A DNA stretch of 34,359 nt from Bacteroidales bacterium (GTDB taxonomy: Bacteria > Bacteroidota > Bacteroidia > Bacteroidales > UBA932), in assembly GCA_024401825.1 (NCBI GenBank), contig JAKSKF010000016.1, positions 1 through 34,359 on the forward strand. The letters are read 5' to 3'. Under the pieces are notes generated by a model. The model was given only the letters and a program-made list of their open reading frames with translations. It was not told the origin of the DNA and made no database searches. This document shows, one piece after another, positions 16,572 through 25,057 of the stretch (the stretch's first letter is position 1; each line of letters opens with the position of its first letter). The translations under genes and the position numbers were made by a program.

Positions 16572-17544
16572 TGATGACCTGGGAGATTATTCCCTCCGTA
16601 GTGACATTTTCAGCCTCGGCCTCGTAGGTAAGACCGATTCTGTGGCGCAGGACTTCATTGCACACAGCCCTGACGTCCTCCGGAATGACGTATCCGCGAC
16701 GCTTGATGAAAGCGTAAGCCTTTGCGGCCATGGCCAGGGAAATGCTGGCGCGGGGGGAAGCGCCGTAGCTTACAAGTCCGTTCAGATTGTCCAGACCGTA
16801 ATCGGAAGGAACCCTGGTGGCGTACACTATGTCAACAATGTACTTTTCTATCTTTTCGTCCATATAGACGTCGCGCACCACTTCCCTCGCCCTGATTATG
16901 TCCTCAGGCTTGATGACGGGACTGGCCTTGGGGAACTCCCCGGAATTGGACATCCTGACTATCTGGCGTTCCTCTTCCCTCTTGGGATAATCCACCACCA
17001 CCTTGAGCATGAAACGGTCAACCTGCGCCTCGGGCAGAGGGTAGGTCCCCTCCTGCTCGATGGGGTTCTGGGTAGCCATCACGAGGAAAGGCTTCGGAAG
17101 TTCGAAAGTGTCGTCCCCAATGGTGACCTGGCGCTCCTGCATTGCTTCGAGAAGGGCTGACTGGACCTTTGCCGGAGCCCTGTTTATTTCATCCGCAAGC
17201 ACGAAGTTCGCGAAAACCGGACCCTTGTGAACCTCGAATTTCTCAGTCTTCTGAGAGTATATCAAGGTGCCTGTAACGTCGGCAGGCAAAAGGTCCGGAG
17301 TGAATTGGATTCTGCTGAAATTTGCGCTGATTGTCTGGGCCAGAGTGCTGATTGCTAAAGTTTTGGCCAGTCCGGGGACACCTTCCAGAAGGATGTGCCC
17401 GTCTGCCAGAAGCCCTATCAGAAGGTTCTCCACCAGATGTTTCTGGCCGACGATGACCTTGCCCATTTCCAGACTTAGGATATCGACGAACGCGCTCTCT
17501 TTCTGTATGCGTTCGTTGAGTTCCTTGATGTTTACACTTTCCAT
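16552..17544 (-). CDS. MoxR-family AAA+ ATPase
   Basis: A 330-residue AAA+ ATPase with Walker A GVPGLAKT (residues 55-62), Walker B VLADEIN (115-121) and the following ATQNP sensor segment (157-161), plus the MoxR sequence PEAQVDRFMLK. MoxR proteins are chaperone-like ATPases that act on vWA-domain proteins; in Bacteroidota they head the Bat locus. This is the first gene of the leftward series that runs to folC. Its start codon is only 26 nt from the divergent truA, so the two promoters must be interleaved. Confidence 0.95.
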   Translation of the reverse strand: MESVNIKELNERIQKESAFVDILSLEMGKVIVGQKHLVENLLIGLLADGHILLEGVPGLAKTLAISTLAQTISANFSRIQFTPDLLPADVTGTLIYSQKTEKFEVHKGPVFANFVLADEINRAPAKVQSALLEAMQERQVTIGDDTFELPKPFLVMATQNPIEQEGTYPLPEAQVDRFMLKVVVDYPKREEERQIVRMSNSGEFPKASPVIKPEDIIRAREVVRDVYMDEKIEKYIVDIVYATRVPSDYGLDNLNGLVSYGASPRASISLAMAAKAYAFIKRRGYVIPEDVRAVCNEVLRHRIGLTYEAEAENVTTEGIISQVINAVIVP

Positions 17545-17561
17545 ATATTTTAATAAATTTG
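17531..17561 (+). promoter_or_regulatory. Candidate truA promoter
   Basis: TTTA (17531-17534), 19 nt and TAAATTTG (17554-17561) give a Bacteroidota-type promoter with one mismatch in the -33 box. The start site would fall about 17566-17569, leaving a leader of five bases or fewer before the truA ATG at 17571. The -33 box lies inside the first codons of the divergent moxR gene. Confidence 0.5.
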
Positions 17562-17570
17562 TACTCAGTT

Positions 17571-18299
17571 ATGAGGTATCTTGTCAAACTTTCATATGAC
17601 GGGGCGGATTTCTGCGGATGGCAGATTCAACCGTCCGCCCCCACCGTTCAGAAAAGTCTCGAACAGGCGCTCGGGACCCTGCTGAAGGAGGAAGTCAGCG
17701 TTACCGGGGCGGGGCGCACCGACACCGGAGTGAACGCCGTCGGCTACGTGGCCCATTTCGACACCGCCGCAAAGCTTGAGTGCGCGCAATTTCGCTACAA
17801 ATTAAATGCCATCCTACCTCCCTCGATAGCCGTTTCCCTGGTCGAAAAAACCTCGGACGACTTCCACGCGCGCTTCGACGCCACAAGGCGCGAATATACT
17901 TATTTTTTGCATAGAGAAAAAGACCCGTTTGTCCGGAATCACTCTTTCCTTTGCACCTATCCCCTTGATTTCGAGGCGATGAACAAGGCGGCCGGAGCGC
18001 TTCTGGGCAAGCACGACTTCAGTTGTTTTGAAAAAACCGGAGCGGACAGCAAGACTTCTGTCTGCACCGTCACCGAAGCCGGATGGTTCAAGACGGACGA
18101 CACCCACTGGTATTTCAGGATAGCCGCCGACAGGTTTCTCAGAAATATGGTCAGGGCCATCGTGGGGACCCTCATCGAGGTGGGAAGAGGCAAACGCGGC
18201 GTCGAGAGCGTTTCCTCCCTGCTCGAAGGCGGCGCCAGATGCGACGCGGGAGAGAGTGTTCCGGGAAACGCCCTATTTCTTACAGAAATAAATTACTGA
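17571..18299 (+). CDS. truA: tRNA pseudouridine(38-40) synthase TruA
   Basis: TruA isomerises uridines 38-40 in the anticodon stem of many tRNAs. The 242-residue length is normal. The catalytic aspartate is D51 in GAGRTDTGVNA; FHARFDATRREYTY and FLRNMVRAIVGTLIEVG are further family blocks. The ATG at 17571 (MRYLVKLSYDG) is chosen over a frame start four codons upstream, because the latter falls inside the -7 promoter box and family members start here. It is divergent from moxR. The next gene, exbB, has its own -7 box right after the truA stop, so truA is probably monocistronic. Confidence 0.95.
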   Translation: MRYLVKLSYDGADFCGWQIQPSAPTVQKSLEQALGTLLKEEVSVTGAGRTDTGVNAVGYVAHFDTAAKLECAQFRYKLNAILPPSIAVSLVEKTSDDFHARFDATRREYTYFLHREKDPFVRNHSFLCTYPLDFEAMNKAAGALLGKHDFSCFEKTGADSKTSVCTVTEAGWFKTDDTHWYFRIAADRFLRNMVRAIVGTLIEVGRGKRGVESVSSLLEGGARCDAGESVPGNALFLTEINY

Positions 18300-18306
18300 T
18301 TTTTTG

Positions 18307-18314
18307 TATATTTG
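18307..18314 (+). promoter_or_regulatory. Candidate -7 box for exbB
   Basis: TATATTTG matches the -7 consensus in full and begins 8 bp after the truA stop, giving a leader of about 35 nt before exbB at 18355. No clear -33 TTTG is seen at 19-21 nt upstream. Confidence 0.45.
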
Positions 18315-18354
18315 CAGATTGTAGCAGAACAGATAATTTCAAAAACTTTAAAAT

Positions 18355-19032
18355 ATGCTTTTCAATTTACTTCAAACAGAGGCGGCGCAGCAGGAAGTGA
18401 TGTCTTTCTCGCTCATCGATATGGCCGTCAAGGGAGGTTGGCTTATGATTGTCCTCCTGGCTCTGTCCATCCTCGCAATCTACCTGTTCGGAAAGAAATG
18501 GTGGATGATTCGCAGAGCCGGACAACTTGAAGCCAACTTTATGCGCGACATCAAGGACTATGTGCAGGAAGGGAAAATCAAGTCTGCAAGAATGCTTTGC
18601 GCTCATTACAACAGTCCAGTGGCCAGGATGACCGATGCGGGCCTGCAGAGAATCAACCGCCCGGCAACCGAAATCCAGGCCGCGATGGAAAATGCGGGAA
18701 ACCTTGAAACCGCAAATCTGGAAAAGGGGCTTCCCTACCTCGCGACCATAGCGGGAGGCGCCCCCATGATAGGATTCCTTGGAACCGTGCTCGGTATGGT
18801 ACAGGCGTTCTTCAATATGGCCAATGCGGGCAACAACATTGACATCACCCTGCTTTCAAGCGGAATATACACCGCGATGATAACCACTGTGGGAGGTCTC
18901 ATCGTGGGCATCCTGGCTTACTTCGGCTACAATTTCCTCACCGCCAGGATATCCGGTCTGGTTGCAAAGATGGAAAGCTCCACCGCAGACTTCATCGACA
19001 TTGTGAACAACCCCGTCAAGGAAGCTGAATGA
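18355..19032 (+). CDS. exbB: ExbB/TolQ/MotA-family proton-channel protein
   Basis: A 225-residue inner-membrane protein with three helices (about 28-46, 125-150 and 167-195) and the conserved family segment PYLATIAGGAPMIGFLGTVLGM. ExbB forms the pentameric channel that, with ExbD, uses the proton gradient to power TonB-dependent outer-membrane uptake. The adjacent exbD and tonB genes favour this role over TolQ or MotA. The stop is 1 nt before the exbD ATG. It probably starts the long series through recJ from the promoter box at 18307. Confidence 0.9.
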   Translation: MLFNLLQTEAAQQEVMSFSLIDMAVKGGWLMIVLLALSILAIYLFGKKWWMIRRAGQLEANFMRDIKDYVQEGKIKSARMLCAHYNSPVARMTDAGLQRINRPATEIQAAMENAGNLETANLEKGLPYLATIAGGAPMIGFLGTVLGMVQAFFNMANAGNNIDITLLSSGIYTAMITTVGGLIVGILAYFGYNFLTARISGLVAKMESSTADFIDIVNNPVKEAE

Positions 19033-19033
19033 T

Positions 19034-19444
19034 ATGGCCATAAAAAGAACAGTTAAGGCAGACCCCAACATATCGATGTCCTCAATGACGGACATCGTGT
19101 TCCTGCTTCTGATTTTCTTCCTCGTGACCTCGACGCTGGTCAACCCCAACGCGCTCAAGCTCCTACTTCCCAAGAGCACGGGGCAGGTCGGCGCCAAGGC
19201 TACCGCCAGCGTTTCCATCAAGGATTGGGGAGAAAACAGGTTCACCTATCACATCAACGGTGACGAGACGCCCGTGGAACTTGGCCTGATAGAGGACAGG
19301 CTCGCCCAAATCCTGCAGGAAGAGGAGGACCCGACATTCTCCATCTATTCTGACGAAAGTGTGCCCATCAGGGAGATTGTGCAGGTCATGAACATTGCCA
19401 AGCGCAATCATTACAAAGTGATTCTGGCTACTTCACCCGAATAG
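19034..19444 (+). CDS. exbD: ExbD/TolR-family protein
   Basis: A 136-residue protein with one N-terminal membrane helix (about 21-37) and a periplasmic domain. D20 in SMSSMTDIVFLLLIFFL is the conserved membrane aspartate used for proton coupling. It works with ExbB and TonB. Bacteroidota loci often carry two exbD paralogues in tandem; only one is found here. Confidence 0.9.
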   Translation: MAIKRTVKADPNISMSSMTDIVFLLLIFFLVTSTLVNPNALKLLLPKSTGQVGAKATASVSIKDWGENRFTYHINGDETPVELGLIEDRLAQILQEEEDPTFSIYSDESVPIREIVQVMNIAKRNHYKVILATSPE

Positions 19445-19445
19445 T

Positions 19446-20243
19446 ATGGAGGACAGATTTCGGGAAAGGAATATCGAAGACCGCGCATCCGGCGCCATAG
19501 GAATAGCGCTGACAGTGCTGGTGCACGCCTGCCTGCTGGTCTTCGTGTCCCTGTCCGGAATGAAGTACAACCCGCATCCGCAGGAAATCACCGACATACT
19601 TATGGAGTTTGAGGACATCCCGGAGCCTGAGGCGGTTCCCGAACCGGAAATGGAGAGGAAGGGTCTCGAGCCCAGGAGCGAAAACGCCAATCCTGATGAA
19701 AAAGTGGAACTGGTCCGGAAGTCCGAGTCCCCTCAGGTCGGCAAGAAGCCGAACCTTACTCCGGAAACAAAGACTGACCGGCACGGAGACGTGGAAGTCC
19801 CCGCTCCGAAGGCCACGGAAGAGCCCAAACTTGACGCGAGGGCTTCTTTCCCCGGCATGGCGAAAAAGGACACAAGTCTGACAGCCCCTCATTCCGCTTC
19901 GAGCCAGTCCGACAACTTCAAGGCAGGCCAGGCAGACGGAAACGCCAGGACGGCGAAGATAGAAGGCAAGGCAAACGCCCAGGTCGAAGGAAGAAGCGTG
20001 CTGGGCGCCCTCCCGAAACCTCAGTACAATCTTCAGGAGGATGGAATCGTGGTGATGAGAGTCACCGTCAACCAGGAAGGTCGGGTGACCAGCGCGGTCA
20101 ATGACGTGAGCAGAAGCACGGTATCCGCCTCCGAACTCATCAAGGCCGCCAGGAATGCGGCGATGAGTACCAAATTCAACAACAAGCCTGACGCTCCAGC
20201 CAGCCAGTCAGGGACTATAACATACAGATTTACATTAAAGTGA
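19446..20243 (+). CDS. tonB: TonB-like energy transducer
   Basis: The 265-residue protein has one N-terminal membrane helix (about 17-37) containing H27, in the place of the functional TonB histidine. A Glu/Pro-rich then Lys/Pro-rich periplasmic linker (about 50-175) follows, then a C-terminal TonB fold (about 180-265) with LQEDGIVVMRVTVNQEGRV and a final strand GTITYRFTLK. It would carry energy from ExbB-ExbD to TonB-dependent transporters such as SusC-type receptors. It starts 1 nt after exbD. The linker is charged, as expected for a spacer crossing the periplasm. Confidence 0.85.
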   Translation: MEDRFRERNIEDRASGAIGIALTVLVHACLLVFVSLSGMKYNPHPQEITDILMEFEDIPEPEAVPEPEMERKGLEPRSENANPDEKVELVRKSESPQVGKKPNLTPETKTDRHGDVEVPAPKATEEPKLDARASFPGMAKKDTSLTAPHSASSQSDNFKAGQADGNARTAKIEGKANAQVEGRSVLGALPKPQYNLQEDGIVVMRVTVNQEGRVTSAVNDVSRSTVSASELIKAARNAAMSTKFNNKPDAPASQSGTITYRFTLK

Positions 20244-20267
20244 TGACGTGAGGTCATCGTTGCCACT

Positions 20268-21470
20268 ATGGAAGAGACAAGTAAAAACGGCCGAAAACTC
20301 AGACCAAGAAAAACATCAGCCCAGAGCGTTGAACACCGCTCGTTCGGAGAGCACAGACCCGCAGGGGAACACCGCTCATTCGGAGAGCACAGGCCCGCAG
20401 GGGAACGCCGCTCATTCGGAGAGCACAGACCCGCAGGGGAACACCGCCCGTTCGGAGAGCGCAGGCCCGCAGGGGAACACCGCCCGTTCGGAGAGCACAG
20501 GCCCGCAGGGGAACACCGCTCATTCGGAGAGCACAGACCCGCAGGGGAACACCGCCCGAACACGGGCAGGCCGTTCCGTGAAGGAAGACCCGGATTCCAG
20601 GGACGGACATCGGGCGGAAGAAAGCCTTACGGCAGACGCGATGAAGCCCATTTCAGCAAGGAATCAGAAGAAGGAATAGAAAGAATGATAAGCCGCCGCC
20701 CCGCATTCGACGGGCACAAGACGGCATCCGAGCACCACGAAGCGGCATTCCGCGAGGAAATCCGCCTAAACAAGTTCGTGGCGAATTCCGGCGTCTGCTC
20801 CAGGAGGGAGGCGGACACCTACATCCAGGCGGGCGTAGTGACCGTGAACGGTGAAGTCGTCACGGAACTCGGAACCAAGGTCAATCTCCTGACGGACGAG
20901 GTGAAATTCAACGGCGAACGCATCAGGGGTGAAGAGAAAGTCTATATTGTGATGAACAAGCCGCGCGGTTACGTCACCACGGCAAGCGACCCGCACGCAG
21001 ACAGGACAGTGATGCAGTTGCTCAAGGGATGCGATTCAAGGGTATTCCCGGTCGGAAGGTTGGACAAGAACACCACCGGCGTGCTGATGTTCACCAATGA
21101 CGGCGAGATTTCGGAAAGGCTCACCCATCCTTCTTTCAACAAGAAGAAGATATATCAGGTTATTCTGGACCGTCCCCTGGAATCTGCCGACCACGACAGC
21201 ATCCTTTCCGGGCTCAGCCTCAATGACGGAGAAATCCGGGCTGACGAACTGGAATACATCGACGCGGGTGACCGCCGCAAGCTCGGAATCGAGATTCACT
21301 CCGGCAAAAACCGCATCGTGCGCAGAATCTTCGAATCCCTCGGCTACGAGGTGCGAGCCCTTGACCGCGTGTATTTTGCGGGACTGACCAAGAAAGGTCT
21401 GAAGAAGGGGGAATGGAGATATCTCTCCGAGGGAGAGGTCAACATACTTAAAATGGGAGCCTATGTCTAG
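20268..21470 (+). CDS. rRNA pseudouridine synthase (RsuA/RluB family) with repeat N-terminus
   Basis: The 400-residue protein ends in a complete RsuA/RluB-type enzyme: an S4 RNA-binding domain (about 165-225, RLNKFVANSGVCSRREAD) and the catalytic domain with D266 in GRLDKNTTG. It would convert a uridine in 23S (RluB-like) or 16S (RsuA-like) rRNA to pseudouridine; RluB is more likely. Residues 1 to about 160 are Arg/Gly/Glu-rich and disordered. Residues 25-96 are made of six near-perfect 12-residue units based on FGEHRPAGEHR. Basic disordered N-termini are common in Bacteroidota homologues, but this strict repeat is striking. The stop overlaps era by 8 nt. Confidence 0.88.
   Translation: MEETSKNGRKLRPRKTSAQSVEHRSFGEHRPAGEHRSFGEHRPAGERRSFGEHRPAGEHRPFGERRPAGEHRPFGEHRPAGEHRSFGEHRPAGEHRPNTGRPFREGRPGFQGRTSGGRKPYGRRDEAHFSKESEEGIERMISRRPAFDGHKTASEHHEAAFREEIRLNKFVANSGVCSRREADTYIQAGVVTVNGEVVTELGTKVNLLTDEVKFNGERIRGEEKVYIVMNKPRGYVTTASDPHADRTVMQLLKGCDSRVFPVGRLDKNTTGVLMFTNDGEISERLTHPSFNKKKIYQVILDRPLESADHDSILSGLSLNDGEIRADELEYIDAGDRRKLGIEIHSGKNRIVRRIFESLGYEVRALDRVYFAGLTKKGLKKGEWRYLSEGEVNILKMGAYV
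20331..20558 (+). repeat. 36-bp tandem repeat (six units) in the pseudouridine synthase gene
   Basis: TTCGGAGAGC recurs exactly every 36 bp at 20343, 20379, 20415, 20451, 20487 and 20523, with the rest of the unit nearly identical (CACAGACCCGCAGGGGAACA and small variants). The 12 bp before the first unit match the end of the unit. The 36-bp length keeps the frame. The repeats leave several other frames open on both strands. There are no spacers, so it is not a CRISPR array. Confidence 0.95.
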
Positions 21471-22347
21471 CCACCGTTCCGGATTCGTAAACATAATCGG
21501 CAACCCCAACGTAGGCAAGTCCACATTGATGAACGCCCTGGTGGGCGAGAAACTGTGCATTGTGACCGCAAAGGCGCAGACCACCCGCCACCGCATAATG
21601 GGCATCATCAACGGGGAAGACTGGCAGATTGTGTTCTCCGACACGCCGGGCATTCTCAAACCCGGATACAGGCTGCAACAGAATATGCTCAACTTCGTGG
21701 ATGAAGCCCTGGGTGACGCCGACGTGGTTGTTTACGTCACGGACACGGTCGAGAAAGCGGACAAGAACGCGGAATATATAGGCAAACTGCAGAGTCTCAC
21801 ATGCCCTGTGGTCATCGTAATCAACAAGATAGACATCAGCGACCAGGCTCAGGTGGAGCAGTTGATGGCCGACTGGCAGGAGCGGGTGCCTTCTGCCGTC
21901 ATCATCCCGGCAAGCGCGCAGGAAAGGTTCAACACGGAAAAGATTCTGGACACCGTGAAGGACCTGCTGCCCGAATGTCCGCCCTGGTATGACAAGGACA
22001 CTTTCACCGACAGGAACCTGAGGTTCTTCGCGTCGGAGATTATACGCGAGCAGATTCTGCTGAACTACAAGGAAGAGATTCCCTACAGCTGCGAAGTGGT
22101 GGTGGAAAGTTTCAAGGAAGGAACCGGACGCTACGACATCGAAGCGGTGATTTACGTTATGCGCGAATCCCAGAAAGGCATTGTGATAGGCAAACAGGGC
22201 GCAGCGCTGAAGAAGGTCGGCACCGCCGCCAGGATTGAGATGGAGGACTTCTTCCAGAAGAAGGTCTTTCTCAGCCTGTTCGTCAAGGTGGACCCCGACT
22301 GGAGAGAGAGCCGCAAGGAACTGAGAAAATTCGGATACGAACAGTAA
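21463..22347 (+). CDS. era: GTPase Era
   Basis: Era is an essential GTPase that binds 16S rRNA near its 3' end and assists 30S assembly. The 294-residue length is normal. The GTP-binding motifs are G1 GNPNVGKS (13-20), G3 DTPG (60-63), G4 NKID (121-124) and G5 SAQ (151-153). The C-terminal KH domain contains GIVIGKQGAALKKVG (about 239-253). It overlaps the pseudouridine synthase by 8 nt and is followed 4 nt later by the parC-like gene, so these are cotranscribed. The upstream rRNA-modifying enzyme suits a ribosome-assembly group. Confidence 0.97.
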   Translation: MSSHRSGFVNIIGNPNVGKSTLMNALVGEKLCIVTAKAQTTRHRIMGIINGEDWQIVFSDTPGILKPGYRLQQNMLNFVDEALGDADVVVYVTDTVEKADKNAEYIGKLQSLTCPVVIVINKIDISDQAQVEQLMADWQERVPSAVIIPASAQERFNTEKILDTVKDLLPECPPWYDKDTFTDRNLRFFASEIIREQILLNYKEEIPYSCEVVVESFKEGTGRYDIEAVIYVMRESQKGIVIGKQGAALKKVGTAARIEMEDFFQKKVFLSLFVKVDPDWRESRKELRKFGYEQ

Positions 22348-22351
22348 GCAT

Positions 22352-25033
22352 ATGGAAGAGGAGAATATCGTCACCCGGGAAGAAGTCATCGACGACGAAG
22401 TCATCGTGGATGAGAACGCCGCTCCCACAGGCAAGTATGACAAACTGCTTGAAAGCGACCCGCACAAGTACAAGTTGTCCGGGATGTTCAAGGACTGGTA
22501 TCTGGATTACGCTTCCTACGTAATCCTGGACAGGGCCATACCCCACATCGTGGACGGACTGAAGCCCGTTCAGCGCCGAGTCCTTCACGCTATGCACAGA
22601 ATGGATGACGGCGCCTACACCAAGGTGGCGAACATTATGGGACAGACGATGCAGTTCCATCCTCACGGAGACCAGTCCATCCTGGGCGCCCTGGTAACCC
22701 TGGGGCAGAAGGGCCTCACCATAGACTGTCAGGGAAACTGGGGAAACATCCTCACCGGAGACGCCAATGCGGCGCCCCGTTACATCGAGGCGAGGCTCAG
22801 CAAGTTCTCCAAGGAAGTCATCTTCGACAAGAAGATAACCCCGACAATGAAATCCTACGACGGGCGCAATGACGAGCCCACCGAACTTCCCGTACGCTTT
22901 CCACTTCTCCTGGCCCAGGGAACAGAAGGCATCGGCGTGGGTCTTGCGTCCAAGATTCTCCCGCACAACTTCAATGAACTGATGGATGCGTCCGTGGCGT
23001 ACCTGGAAGGGAAACCCTACGAGATTTATCCCGACTTCCCTACCGGAGGCTATGCCGACTGCTCCAAGTATATGAACGGCCGCAGGGGCGGCAGCGTCAA
23101 GGTCAGGGCCAAGATAGAGAAGATAGACAAGAACACCATCGCTGTCACGGAGATTCCGTACGGAAAGACCACACACACCCTCATCGACTCCATTCTCAAG
23201 GCAAAGGACAAGGGCAAGATAAAAATCAAGAAGATTGAGGATATGACCACCGACAGGGTGGAGATTCTGATTCATCTTCCCAACGACGTGTCTCCGGACA
23301 AGACCATCGACGCGCTCTACGCGTTCACCGACTGCGAGACCAACATAGCGCCCAACGCCTGCGTCATCAAGGACAACAAGCCGCAGTTCCTGTCCGTCAA
23401 CGACATTCTGGAATTCAGCACGGAGCACACCAAGCAGCTTCTGGGCCGCCAGTTGGAAATAAGGCTGGAGGAACTGGAAAGCGAATGGCACTACACCTCG
23501 CTTGAACGAATCTTCTTCGAGAACCGGCTGTACAAGATTCTGGAGCAGGACCAGAAAAGCTGGGAAGACCAGAAAGAGGACATTCTCAAGGCTCTGAAGG
23601 ATTCCGAAGCCCTGCTCAGGAGACCCGTGCTTATGGAAGACGTGGACAAACTCGTGGAGAAACCTGTCCGCAAGATTTCCAAGTTCGACACCAAGGTGCT
23701 TGACGAGAAGATTCTTGAAATCGAACGCGAACTGGCCGACGTCCGGGACAAGCTGGACCACCTTGTGAAATTCACCGTAAACTGGTTCAAGGAGCTCAAG
23801 AAGAAGTACGGCAAGGATTTTCCCAGGCAGACTGAACTCACGGGATTCGAGACCATCGCCGCGACCAAGGTAATCAACAACAACGCGAAGCTCTTCGCGA
23901 ATATGGCCGAAGGCTTTGTAGGGACAGGGCTGAAGAAAGAGGAAGGGGTGGACTTCATCTGCGACTGTTCGGACCTGTCCGAAATCATAGTCATCAGCAA
24001 GGAAGGCAAATATCAGGTCACCAAAGTTTCCGACAAGGCCTTCTTCTGGAAAGACCTGCTGTACGTCGGGCTGTTCGTCCGCGGAGACGAGCGCACCGTT
24101 TACAACGTGATATACAGGGACGGGAAGGGTGTTCTGTCCTATGCGAAGCGCTTTGCCATCACATCCATCACACGAGACAAGGTTTACGACATAACCCAGG
24201 GCACCGAAGGTTCCTCAATCCTTTGGTTCACGGCCAATCACAACGGAGAGGCCGAGTCCATCAAAATCCAGCTCCGTCCCAGAGCAAACCTCAGAAGGAC
24301 GTCCTACGAATACGACTTCAGCAACCTGGCCATCAAGGGACGCGACGCCCGGGGCAACCTGGTGAGCAAGAATCCAATCCAGAGAATCACCCTTCGCAGC
24401 AAGGGAGTGAGCACAATCGCCGGCAAGGACATCTGGTACGATGCGGACATCCAGAAACTGAACGAGGACGGAAGGGGCCTGCATCTGGGACAGTTCGACG
24501 GAGAAGACAAGATTCTGGCAATCTTCAGGAACGGAACCTTCTATACGACATCGTTCGACCTCAGCAACAGATATCAGGGAGACGTTCTCAAGATAGAGAA
24601 GTTCAACCCCGACAAGACATTCACGGCCCTGTATTACGATGCGAAGGCAAAGGCTTTCTACGTCAAGAGATTCTCATTCCCCGTCAGTGACAACAATCCC
24701 CAGAGTTTCATCGCCGAGGGTATGAAATCCTACCTGGTGGACATCTCGGAAGACCTTCTACCCAGATACGAAGTCCTGTTCGGAGGGAAATCCTCCGGGA
24801 AGGAGCCCGAAATCATAGAGGCAGAGAGTTGGATTGGCAAGAAAGGTTTCTCCGCAAAGGGCAAGAAAGCGTCGGACAAGGCCGATGTCAAATCCGTCAG
24901 GTTCATCGAGCCTGTGATACCCATCGACATTCAGGAGCCGGATATGGAGATTCCTTCCGGAATTCCGGCCATCGAACTTGTGCAGGGAGAGCTGGACGAT
25001 ATGATAGACCTGCCGGAGCCTACGCTGTTTTAG
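22352..25033 (+). CDS. parC: DNA topoisomerase IV subunit A (GyrA/ParC family)
   Basis: The 893-residue protein is the DNA-cleaving subunit of a type IIA topoisomerase. The catalytic tyrosine is Y144 in AAPRYIEARLS. The winged-helix region contains QFHPHGDQSILG (101-112), and the C-terminal part is a beta-propeller-like DNA-wrapping region followed by an acidic tail. Sequence style matches the Bacteroidota ParC-type paralogue rather than GyrA, since the classic gyrase box is not evident. The partner parE is not adjacent. Positions equivalent to E. coli GyrA S83 and D87 are Q108 and G112 here. The N-terminal 30 residues are an acidic extension. Confidence 0.88.
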   Translation: MEEENIVTREEVIDDEVIVDENAAPTGKYDKLLESDPHKYKLSGMFKDWYLDYASYVILDRAIPHIVDGLKPVQRRVLHAMHRMDDGAYTKVANIMGQTMQFHPHGDQSILGALVTLGQKGLTIDCQGNWGNILTGDANAAPRYIEARLSKFSKEVIFDKKITPTMKSYDGRNDEPTELPVRFPLLLAQGTEGIGVGLASKILPHNFNELMDASVAYLEGKPYEIYPDFPTGGYADCSKYMNGRRGGSVKVRAKIEKIDKNTIAVTEIPYGKTTHTLIDSILKAKDKGKIKIKKIEDMTTDRVEILIHLPNDVSPDKTIDALYAFTDCETNIAPNACVIKDNKPQFLSVNDILEFSTEHTKQLLGRQLEIRLEELESEWHYTSLERIFFENRLYKILEQDQKSWEDQKEDILKALKDSEALLRRPVLMEDVDKLVEKPVRKISKFDTKVLDEKILEIERELADVRDKLDHLVKFTVNWFKELKKKYGKDFPRQTELTGFETIAATKVINNNAKLFANMAEGFVGTGLKKEEGVDFICDCSDLSEIIVISKEGKYQVTKVSDKAFFWKDLLYVGLFVRGDERTVYNVIYRDGKGVLSYAKRFAITSITRDKVYDITQGTEGSSILWFTANHNGEAESIKIQLRPRANLRRTSYEYDFSNLAIKGRDARGNLVSKNPIQRITLRSKGVSTIAGKDIWYDADIQKLNEDGRGLHLGQFDGEDKILAIFRNGTFYTTSFDLSNRYQGDVLKIEKFNPDKTFTALYYDAKAKAFYVKRFSFPVSDNNPQSFIAEGMKSYLVDISEDLLPRYEVLFGGKSSGKEPEIIEAESWIGKKGFSAKGKKASDKADVKSVRFIEPVIPIDIQEPDMEIPSGIPAIELVQGELDDMIDLPEPTLF

Positions 25034-25057
25034 ACAATTGTAAAAATAATATATCAT

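Noticed and set aside
20331-20568. Possible CRISPR array because the repeat period is 36 bp
   Set aside because: The units are directly abutting with no unique spacers and are in frame within a protein gene; no cas genes are present.
20033-20679. Repeat-containing frames on both strands (Cys-Ser-Pro-Ala-Gly-Leu and Gln-Gly-Asn-Thr types)
   Set aside because: They are shadows of the 36-bp tandem repeat in the pseudouridine synthase gene; only the frame joined to the S4 and catalytic domains makes a known protein.
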